NCBI GenBank assembly: GCA_900770515.1
Contig: CAAHDP010000219.1
Coordinates: 1-20,881 of the forward strand
Direction: 5' to 3'
DNA length: 20,881 bases
Source of the DNA: an uncultured Prevotella sp.
Lineage (GTDB): Bacteria; Bacteroidota; Bacteroidia; Bacteroidales; Bacteroidaceae
The notes under the pieces were generated by a model, which saw nothing but the letters and a program-made list of their open reading frames with translations, had not been told where the DNA came from and searched no databases. Of this stretch, positions 15,467 to 20,881 are shown one piece after another (within the stretch, counting starts at the first letter, position 1; each line of letters opens with the position of its first letter). Made by a program: the position numbers and the translations under genes.

Positions 15467-16090
15467 ATGAACATCATAGAGAAATATTTCACCCATCTTA
15501 CTGATGAGCAGAAAAAGCAGATAGCAGCGCTCGATGAGCTGTATCGCGACTGGAACAACAAGATCAATGTCATCAGCCGTAAGGATATTGACAACCTTTA
15601 TGAGCACCATGTGCTTCATTCCATGGCAATAGCCAAGGCTATCAATTTCCGACCAGGTACAGAAATCCTTGATTTCGGATGTGGTGGCGGTTTTCCTGGT
15701 ATTCCGCTTGCCATTCTCTTTCCTGAATGCAAATTCAAACTCATTGATGGAACCGGCAAGAAGATTCGCGTGTGCAATGAGGTGGCTTCTACCATCGGCT
15801 TGAAGAATCTTGTGGCTGAGCACTTGCGTGGTGAGGATGAGAAAGGAAAGTATGATTTCGTGGTAAGCCGTGCTGTGATGCAGTTGCCTGACCTGATGAA
15901 AATCATCAAGAAGAATTTCAAGAAGAAGGGACAGAACGCTCTGCCTAATGGCTTGATCTGCCTGAAGGGCGGCAATCTTCAGGAAGAGCTCAAGGATTAC
16001 CGCAACGTGGCAGAAATCACACCGCTCAGCACCTTCTTCGAGGAAGAATGGTTCAAGCAAGACAAGCAGCTTATCTATGTTCCGGCGTGA
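15467..16090 (+). CDS. rsmG: 16S rRNA (guanine-527 N7) methyltransferase
   Basis: RsmG (GidB) uses S-adenosylmethionine to methylate N7 of G527 in the 530 loop of 16S rRNA; loss gives low-level streptomycin resistance in several bacteria. The 207-residue product has the Rossmann SAM site ILDFGCGGGFPGIPLAI (67-83), a conserved N-terminal helix with the W30-N-x-K-IN-ISR block, a SAM-ribose acidic region (LIDGTGKK), and VSRAV further on. Length is normal. The start at ATG 15467 agrees with the promoter at 15377-15407. AGAAGG directly abuts the ATG, too close to act as a normal Shine-Dalgarno site. It heads a plus-strand operon but is separated from the next gene by 155 nt of repeat. Confidence 0.96.
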   Translation: MNIIEKYFTHLTDEQKKQIAALDELYRDWNNKINVISRKDIDNLYEHHVLHSMAIAKAINFRPGTEILDFGCGGGFPGIPLAILFPECKFKLIDGTGKKIRVCNEVASTIGLKNLVAEHLRGEDEKGKYDFVVSRAVMQLPDLMKIIKKNFKKKGQNALPNGLICLKGGNLQEELKDYRNVAEITPLSTFFEEEWFKQDKQLIYVPA

Positions 16091-16236
16091 AAAGTGAAGA
16101 ACGGAAGTGAAGAGTGAAGAACAAAGAGTGAAGAACAAAGACTGAAGAATTCAATAGCCTTTACTAATCATAAAGTTCAATGTTCAAAGCTCAAAGTTCA
16201 AAGTTCAAAGTAAAGGAGTTCAAAGTTCAAAGTAAA
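16090..16236 (+). repeat. Dispersed composite repeat, copy 3 (rsmG/MBL gap)
   Basis: This fills the rsmG-MBL gap. About 16090-16150 is a tandem of imperfect AGTGAAGAACAAAG-type units; 16164-16180 is the exact shared 17-mer CTAATCATAAAGTTCAA; and 16181-16236 is tandem GTTCAAA heptamers with one AGTAAAGG interruption. It has the same order and orientation relative to the downstream gene as copy 2, and ends about 10 nt before the ATG at 16246. It matches copy 2 exactly over the 25 nt that start at the shared 17-mer. Confidence 0.87.
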
Positions 16237-16245
16237 TAAAGTAAA

Positions 16246-16890
16246 ATGTTACATATAGAAAGATTTCAAGTCAACATGTTGCAGGAAAACTGCTATGTTG
16301 TAAGTGATGAGACCAAGGAATGCGTCATCATCGACTGTGGAGCGTTCTATCCTGAAGAGCGCAATGCCATCACCCAATATATCCGTAAGAACGAACTGAA
16401 GCCGGTTCATCTGCTCGTTACCCATGACCATCTTGACCACAACTTCGGCAACGACACCATCTATAAGGAGTTTGGCTTGAAGCCGGAAGTGGCTCAGGGC
16501 GATGAGAAGCTGATGAAGGGGCTGGCCCATCAGGCAGAGACCTTCTATCAGATGCAGCTGGATACGAAGTTCCCTCCTATCGGTCATTTCTTCGAGGAAG
16601 ATGAAATCATCAAGTTCGGCAGCCATGAGTTCAAGGTTATTGAGACTCCTGGTCACAGCAACGGTTCCGTCACTTTCTATTGCGAGGCTGAGCATGTTGC
16701 GTTTACCGGCGATACCCTCTTCAAGAGTTCTATCGGCCGTACCGATTTCCCTGGTGGCAGTATGTTCCGAATCATCAACAGCCTGCGCCATCTGGGTATG
16801 CTCCCTGATGAAACCAAGGTGCTTCCTGGTCATGGCGATGCTACCAGCATTGGCGAGGAACTGGCGCACAATCCTTACATGGACCGATAA
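16246..16890 (+). CDS. MBL-fold metallohydrolase (glyoxalase II-like)
   Basis: This 214-residue metallo-beta-lactamase-fold protein has a complete dinuclear metal site: H60, H62, D64 and H65 in THDHLDH, H137 in ETPGHSNGS, D156 in TGDTLF and H196 in LPGHGD. The compact form, without the long C-terminal domain of true glyoxalase II, matches the YcbL group, which hydrolyses glutathione-type thioesters or related small substrates. The real substrate here is unknown. The ATG at 16246 is the only reasonable start and is preceded directly by repeat copy 3. ruvC follows 21 nt after the stop. Confidence 0.92.
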   Translation: MLHIERFQVNMLQENCYVVSDETKECVIIDCGAFYPEERNAITQYIRKNELKPVHLLVTHDHLDHNFGNDTIYKEFGLKPEVAQGDEKLMKGLAHQAETFYQMQLDTKFPPIGHFFEEDEIIKFGSHEFKVIETPGHSNGSVTFYCEAEHVAFTGDTLFKSSIGRTDFPGGSMFRIINSLRHLGMLPDETKVLPGHGDATSIGEELAHNPYMDR

Positions 16891-16911
16891 TTTTAACCAG
16901 AGAATCAGAAA

Positions 16912-17547
16912 TTGAAAAAGAATAATACAGAGAAGATCATTCTTGGAATTGACCCAGGAACCAACGTGATGGGCTATGGTGTGATACGCATCATGGGCAA
17001 TAAGGCTGAGTTGGTGGTGATGGGTGTCATTGACATGCGCAAGGAGAAGGATCCTTATCTGCGACTAGGCAAGATATTCGAGCGGGTTACGGGCATCATC
17101 GATTCTTATCTCCCTGACGAGATGGCGATTGAGGCTCCCTTCTTTGGAAAGAACGTGCAGTCGATGCTCAAACTGGGTAGAGCTCAAGGAGTTGCCATCG
17201 CTGCTGCCATCCATCACGATGTACCCATCCATGAATATGCTCCTCTGAAAATCAAAATGGCGATTACCGGGCAGGGACAGGCATCCAAGGAACAGGTGGC
17301 TGCGATGCTGCAACGCATGCTCAACATCAAGGAGGATGAAATGCCGAAGTTCATGGATGCTACCGATGCACTGGGCGCTGCTTACTGCCATTTCCTGCAA
17401 ATGGGCAGACCGGAGATCAGCGACAAGCATTATAGCAGCTGGAAGGACTTTGCACAGAAAAACCAGTCACGCATTGGAGGAAACAACGGTATGACTGGCC
17501 CGCAAGCCAAGCTCCTGGCTGCCATCAATCGCACAACACATAAATAA
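16912..17547 (+). CDS. ruvC: Crossover junction endodeoxyribonuclease RuvC, TTG start
   Basis: RuvC cuts Holliday junctions symmetrically to finish recombinational repair, acting with RuvAB. The 211-residue product carries the four catalytic acids: D14 in GIDPGT, E74 in AIEAPFFGKN, and D149 and D152 in MDATDALGAAYC. The core is of usual length, with about 25 extra residues at the C-terminus. The start is TTG at 16912, which gives KKNNTEKIILGIDPG. The frame is closed by a TAA at 16894-16896 and no ATG lies between that stop and the conserved DPG motif, so a non-ATG start is forced. Gaps of 21 nt before and 12 nt after the gene support an operon with the MBL and ATPase genes. ruvA and ruvB are not in this window. 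Confidence 0.95.
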   Translation: MKKNNTEKIILGIDPGTNVMGYGVIRIMGNKAELVVMGVIDMRKEKDPYLRLGKIFERVTGIIDSYLPDEMAIEAPFFGKNVQSMLKLGRAQGVAIAAAIHHDVPIHEYAPLKIKMAITGQGQASKEQVAAMLQRMLNIKEDEMPKFMDATDALGAAYCHFLQMGRPEISDKHYSSWKDFAQKNQSRIGGNNGMTGPQAKLLAAINRTTHK

Positions 17548-17559
17548 ATTATAAGAGAG

Positions 17560-19044
17560 ATGCAAAAGATTATTAGCATTAAAGATGGCGTGACTCGTAT
17601 GCCGGAATGGCGTATGGCCGAGCCTGTAAACTTTGAGTCCTGCGAAGGTGAACATATCGCCATCGTTGGACCAAATGGTGGTGGAAAGTCGATGTTTGTT
17701 GACATTATTGTCGGCAGACACCCTCTGTTAATGCACGACCCTGATTATGATTTCTCACCTAGCACCAAGAAGATGGTGAGCGATAACATCAAGTATATCA
17801 CCTTCCGTGATACCTATGGTGGTGACAACGACCGCACTTATTTCCTTCAGCAGAGATGGAACCAGCTGGAAATAGATGAGAACACTCCGATTGTGAAGGA
17901 TAAGCTGGAAGAGGCCTACAACATGGCGGGCGAAGATACTCCGGAGCGACGCAATTTGCAGAAGCATATCTATGAACTCTTCCACATGGAGCATCTGCTC
18001 GACAAGTACACCATCCTGTTGAGCAGTGGCGAGTTGCGCAAGTTCAAGCTTGCTTCTACCCTCTTCTCTGAACCACGCGTCCTTATCATGGACAATCCGT
18101 TCATCGGTCTTGATGCTGATACCCGCGACCAGCTGAAGGAACTCCTCAAGACTTTGGCACAGGAGCATGCCCTGCAGATTATCCTCGTATTGAGCAAGAG
18201 CGACGACATTCCTGACTTTATCACCCACGTAGTGGAAGTAAAGGACATGAAGGTGATGCCGAAGTTGACCAAGGAAGAGTATCTGGCTCAGCGCACTCCA
18301 GTCCCAAGCCGGATGTTGAGTGATGAGCTAGAACAGGAAATCATCAATCTGCCTTATAGTGGCCGTGAGTATAAGAGCCAGGAAGTGGTCAAGATGAACA
18401 AGGTTCGCATTCAATATGGCGAGCGCATCATCTTGAAGGATCTGGATTGGACCGTGAACAATGGTGAGCGTTGGGCGTTGAGCGGACAAAACGGAGCCGG
18501 AAAGAGTACCTTGCTGAGTCTGGTATGTGCAGACAACCCTCAGAGTTATGCCTGCGACATCGCCCTCTTCGGTAATCCTCGTGGCAGCGGCGAGAGTATC
18601 TGGGACATCAAGAAGCATATCGGTTATGTTTCTCCTGAGCTTCACCGTTCATACCAGCGCGATCTCCCTGCCATCAGAATCGTGGCAAGCGGTTTGATGG
18701 ATTCCGTAGGACTTTATGTAAAGCCGAAGGATGAAGATATGGATAAGTGCCGCTTCTGGATGAAGGTGTTTGGATTGGAAGGATTGGAGGAGCGTGGCTT
18801 CCTGAAACTCTCAAGCGGTGAGCAGCGTCTGGTTCTTCTGGCTCGTGCCTTCGTGAAAGATCCGGAACTTCTTATCCTCGACGAACCTTTGCATGGTCTT
18901 GATAATTACAATCGCCGTCTGGTTAAGGACGTCATCGAGGCTTTTTGCAAGCGAAACAATAAGACCATGATCATGGTTACGCATTACAAGGAAGAACTTC
19001 CTGCATGCATCGACCATAGCATTTTCCTCATGCGTCATGCATGA
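17560..19044 (+). CDS. Tandem ATP-binding cassette protein (ModF/PhrA-like)
   Basis: This 494-residue soluble protein has two ABC domains and no membrane helices. NBD1 has Walker A GPNGGGKS (37-44), LSSGE (154-158) and Walker B IMDNP (176-180). N179 replaces the catalytic Glu, and the switch His is also absent (LSKSD). NBD2 is intact: GQNGAGKST (309-317), LSSGE (417-421), LILDEP (438-443) and H475 in VTHY. The lack of an ABC-F linker and DEPTNHLD motif argues against a translation factor. Two-cassette proteins of this sort are annotated as ModF or molybdate ATP-binding protein, but no permease or binding protein is encoded nearby, so a transport role is not supported here. Start at ATG 17560, 12 nt after ruvC. 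Two hairpins follow the stop. Confidence 0.85.
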   Translation: MQKIISIKDGVTRMPEWRMAEPVNFESCEGEHIAIVGPNGGGKSMFVDIIVGRHPLLMHDPDYDFSPSTKKMVSDNIKYITFRDTYGGDNDRTYFLQQRWNQLEIDENTPIVKDKLEEAYNMAGEDTPERRNLQKHIYELFHMEHLLDKYTILLSSGELRKFKLASTLFSEPRVLIMDNPFIGLDADTRDQLKELLKTLAQEHALQIILVLSKSDDIPDFITHVVEVKDMKVMPKLTKEEYLAQRTPVPSRMLSDELEQEIINLPYSGREYKSQEVVKMNKVRIQYGERIILKDLDWTVNNGERWALSGQNGAGKSTLLSLVCADNPQSYACDIALFGNPRGSGESIWDIKKHIGYVSPELHRSYQRDLPAIRIVASGLMDSVGLYVKPKDEDMDKCRFWMKVFGLEGLEERGFLKLSSGEQRLVLLARAFVKDPELLILDEPLHGLDNYNRRLVKDVIEAFCKRNNKTMIMVTHYKEELPACIDHSIFLMRHA

Positions 19045-19054
19045 TGAATATCCA

Positions 19055-19092
19055 CTTCTGTACTCTTGCCTATACGGGTAAGAGCGCAGAAG
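19055..19092 (+). other. Strong hairpin after the ATPase stop
   Basis: CTTCTG (19055-19060) pairs with CAGAAG (19087-19092), and CTCTTGCC (19063-19070) pairs with GGTAAGAG (19077-19084, one G-T pair). That gives 14 pairs around a 2x2 internal loop, with a 6-nt end loop. No T-run follows, so it is either a processed 3' end or a structured RNA rather than a classical terminator. Confidence 0.55.
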
Positions 19093-19094
19093 GC

Positions 19095-19129
19095 ATATAA
19101 TGAGGGCTTGGCATTACACCTTATTATAT
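19095..19129 (+). terminator. Second hairpin, possible end of the rsmG operon
   Basis: ATATAATGAGG (19095-19105) pairs with CCTTATTATAT (19119-19129) at 11 positions including one G-T, around a 13-nt loop. It directly follows the first hairpin. The tail is AT-rich (TAATAAA), not a T-run. Together the two stems probably define the transcript end ahead of the tRNA promoter. Confidence 0.4.
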
Positions 19130-19189
19130 TAATAAACGGGTTTCTTTCCGTTAATGAAAGTTAACTTCAACAAAGTATTCGGTAATATT

Positions 19190-19221
19190 TTTCTATGTTC
19201 GGAAAATATTCATTACCTTTG
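19190..19221 (+). promoter_or_regulatory. Promoter for the tRNA-Thr/tRNA-Gly unit
   Basis: TTTC (19190-19193, one mismatch to TTTG), 20 nt, then TACCTTTG (19214-19221), a full -7 match. The first tRNA begins at 19245, so transcription would start about 17 nt before it. Confidence 0.65.
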
Positions 19222-19244
19222 CAGATAATTAAGAAAAGAGTTAT

Positions 19245-19317
<73 letters not shown>

Positions 19318-19349
19318 CTCTTGTCATTATGTACGATAAGCTAATTCAA

Positions 19350-19420
19350 GCGAGATTAGCACATCGGTAGTGCACGGGCTTCCCAAGCCTGTGAGGCGGG
19401 TTCGACTCCCGTATCTCGCT
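19350..19420 (+). tRNA. tRNA-Gly (anticodon CCC)
   Basis: Acceptor GCGAGAT pairs with ATCTCGC. Anticodon stem CGGGC/GCCTG (one G-T) holds loop TTCCCAA, anticodon CCC (codon GGG). The T arm contains CGGGTTCGACTCCCG. Length is 71 nt with discriminator T and no encoded CCA. It lies 32 nt after the tRNA-Thr and shares its promoter and terminator. Confidence 0.96.
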
Positions 19421-19425
19421 CGTTC

Positions 19426-19458
19426 ATCTTTCCAGAAGTTATGGAAAGATTTTTTTTG
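19426..19458 (+). terminator. Rho-independent terminator of the tRNA unit
   Basis: ATCTTTCC (19426-19433) pairs perfectly with GGAAAGAT (19443-19450) over a 9-nt loop, and a run of T residues follows directly (19450-19457). It begins 5 nt after the tRNA-Gly. Confidence 0.9.
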
Positions 19459-19466
19459 TAAAGTTT

Positions 19467-19480
19467 CGTAAACCTTTACG
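19467..19480. promoter_or_regulatory. Candidate operator upstream of uxaB
   Basis: CGTAAA, CC, TTTACG is a perfect 6-bp inverted repeat. It lies about 45 nt upstream of the uxaB -7 element. The form resembles LacI-family operators (AAACGTTT-type centres) apart from the central base, which would fit control of a hexuronate gene. The regulator is inferred and unseen. Confidence 0.4.
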
Positions 19481-19524
19481 CACGTTTTTTCAACATTTCC
19501 GATATAATGTACCGATTTTTTTTA

Positions 19525-19532
19525 TACCTTTG
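19525..19532 (+). promoter_or_regulatory. -7 element of a uxaB promoter
   Basis: TACCTTTG is a full match to the Bacteroidetes -7 element. No TTTG is found at 19-21 nt upstream, so the promoter may depend on an activator. The transcript leader would be about 93 nt. Confidence 0.55.
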
Positions 19533-19631
19533 CATCAGATTTCAGAAAGATAACAATATCGATTAAAGAAATAGATATGACATCTGGGATGGAACTAATA
19601 GTAAAACGAATAACAAACATAATAACAAATC

Positions 19632-20881
19632 ATGAAAGAGCTTAAAGCATTAAACAAGCGCACTGCTCCTAAGAGCGTCGCTCCAGAGAAAATTATTCAG
19701 TTTGGTGAAGGTAACTTCCTCCGTGCATTCGTTGATTGGATTGTATGGAATATGAATAAGAAAACTGACTTCAACGGTTCTGTTGTTGTCGTTCAGCCTT
19801 TGGCTGGCGGTATGGTAGACTGGTTGAACGGTCAGGATTGCCTCTATCACGTGAACCTTCAGGGCAAGGAGAACGGTCAGGCTGTCAACACATTGGAGCG
19901 TATCGACGTTATCAGCCGTGCATTGAATCCATATTCTCAGAACCAGGCTTTCATGGCTTTGGCTGAGCAGCCAGAGATGCGTTTCATCATCTCTAACACA
20001 ACTGAGGCTGGTATTGCATTCGATGATTCCTGCAAGTTCACAGATGCTCCAGCTGCTTCTTACCCAGGTAAATTGGTTCAGTTGCTGTTCCACCGCTACA
20101 AGTTCTTCGAGGGCGACCCAACTAAGGGTATGATTTTGATGCCTTGCGAGCTGATCTTCTTGAACGGTCACCACTTGAAGGAGTGCATCTATCAGTATAT
20201 CGAACTTTGGAAGGAAGACATGGGTGCTGACTACGAGGGCTTCAAGGAGTGGTTCACCAACCACTGCTATGTTTGCGCTACACTCGTAGACCGTATCGTT
20301 CCTGGCTTCCCACGCGATACCATCAAGGAAATCCAGCAGAAGGTTTGCTACAAGGATAACCTCGTAGTAAAGGCAGAGAGCTTCCACCTCTGGGTAATCG
20401 AGAAGGCTGAGAACATGACTGTAGAGCAGATGCAGGAAGAGTTCCCTGCTCACAAGGCTGGTCTCCACGTTCTCATCACAGACAACGAGAAGCCATACCA
20501 CGAGCGTAAGGTTACTCTCCTGAATGGCCCTCACACAGTATTGAGCCCTGTTACATACCTCAGCGGTGTGAACATCGTTCGCGATGCTTGTGAGCACCCA
20601 GTATTGGGCAAGTACATCCACAAGGTACAGTTCGAAGAGTTGATGCAGACATTGAACCTCCCTATGGACGAGCTTCAGAAGTTCGCTTCTGACGTATTGG
20701 AGCGCTTCGAGAACCCATTCGTTGACCACCAGGTAACCAGCATCATGCTGAACTCATTCCCTAAGTTCGAGACTCGCGACCTCCCAGGCGTGAAGATCTA
20801 TTTGGAGCGTAAGGGTGAGTTGCCACAGGGATTGGTATTCGGTCTTGCTGCCATCATCGCTTACTATAAGGGTGGTGTTCG
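19632..20881 (+). CDS. uxaB: Tagaturonate reductase (altronate oxidoreductase), 3' end cut
   Basis: UxaB reduces D-tagaturonate to D-altronate with NADH, the second step of galacturonate breakdown after uronate isomerase; altronate dehydratase follows. The first 416 codons are present with no stop, out of a usual 470-490. The N-terminal nucleotide-binding segment reads IIQFGEGNFLRAFVDW (21-36), the form seen in the mannitol dehydrogenase/UxaB family. Further matches are ISNTTEAGI, LMPCELIFLNG, CATLVDRIVPGFP and LLNGPHTVLSPV. Start at ATG 19632 (MKELKALNKRTAP). An own promoter and a candidate operator lie upstream. Fructuronate reductase and mannitol dehydrogenase are relatives, but the NTTEAG and DRIVPG motifs with the FGEGNFLRAF opening favour UxaB. 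No other hexuronate gene is visible, though more may lie beyond the edge. Confidence 0.93.
   Translation, partial: MKELKALNKRTAPKSVAPEKIIQFGEGNFLRAFVDWIVWNMNKKTDFNGSVVVVQPLAGGMVDWLNGQDCLYHVNLQGKENGQAVNTLERIDVISRALNPYSQNQAFMALAEQPEMRFIISNTTEAGIAFDDSCKFTDAPAASYPGKLVQLLFHRYKFFEGDPTKGMILMPCELIFLNGHHLKECIYQYIELWKEDMGADYEGFKEWFTNHCYVCATLVDRIVPGFPRDTIKEIQQKVCYKDNLVVKAESFHLWVIEKAENMTVEQMQEEFPAHKAGLHVLITDNEKPYHERKVTLLNGPHTVLSPVTYLSGVNIVRDACEHPVLGKYIHKVQFEELMQTLNLPMDELQKFASDVLERFENPFVDHQVTSIMLNSFPKFETRDLPGVKIYLERKGELPQGLVFGLAAIIAYYKGGV

Noticed and set aside
15428..16138. 236-residue minus-strand open frame
   Set aside because: It overlaps rsmG antisense and has no motif; rsmG has a promoter and a full SAM site.
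16090..16236. CRISPR-like array
   Set aside because: The units are 7 or about 14 nt, directly abutting and without unique spacers, and no cas genes are near.
19650..20729. 359-residue minus-strand open frame
   Set aside because: It is antisense to uxaB, which has clear family motifs in the other direction; the open frame follows from biased codon use.

Overview
The window looks like chromosome from a Bacteroidales bacterium, most likely a Prevotella/Segatella-type gut commensal. The grounds are an intact Bacteroidetes aerotolerance (bat) operon, promoters of the Bacteroidetes form (TTTG, about 20 nt, TAnnTTTG), almost no Shine-Dalgarno sites, a Bacteroidetes-length QueA, and AT-rich intergenic DNA holding 7-nt GTTCAAA repeats. 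The species is inferred; no rRNA is present.

Layout. Positions 1-12152 are on the minus strand and read right to left: a MoxR ATPase, a DUF58 protein, a BatD-like membrane protein, BatA, BatB, BatC, a fused BatD-BatE protein, a PAP2 phosphatase, QueA, and an ABC-F ATPase cut by the window edge. Spacing is tight and there is one stop/start overlap, so the bat genes are probably one operon with queA and the ABC-F gene downstream. A second minus-strand unit (15315-12335) holds a HAD phosphatase, PanB and an MFS transporter. It starts at a promoter divergent from rsmG and ends at a long hairpin. The plus strand then carries rsmG, an MBL-fold hydrolase, ruvC and a tandem-NBD ATPase as a likely operon. 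After it come two hairpins, a tRNA-Thr(CGU)/tRNA-Gly(CCC) pair with its own promoter and terminator, and the first 416 codons of a tagaturonate reductase gene (uxaB) behind a candidate operator.

How the genes work together. MoxR is an AAA+ chaperone-like ATPase. DUF58, BatA and BatB carry von Willebrand A-type metal sites. BatC and BatE carry TPR protein-protein interaction repeats. The two BatD-type proteins are membrane-anchored with large periplasmic parts. Together they fit an envelope complex linked in Bacteroides to oxygen or stress tolerance. The other genes are housekeeping: tRNA queuosine, pantothenate, 16S rRNA m7G, Holliday junction resolution and hexuronate catabolism.

No prophage, CRISPR array, insertion sequence or defence island is visible. 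The least ordinary signal is a dispersed composite repeat in three copies (1482-1524, 11057-11154, 16090-16236). Each copy sits in the same orientation a few bases upstream of a start codon, and in the DUF58 gene it appears to have left a TTG start behind it.
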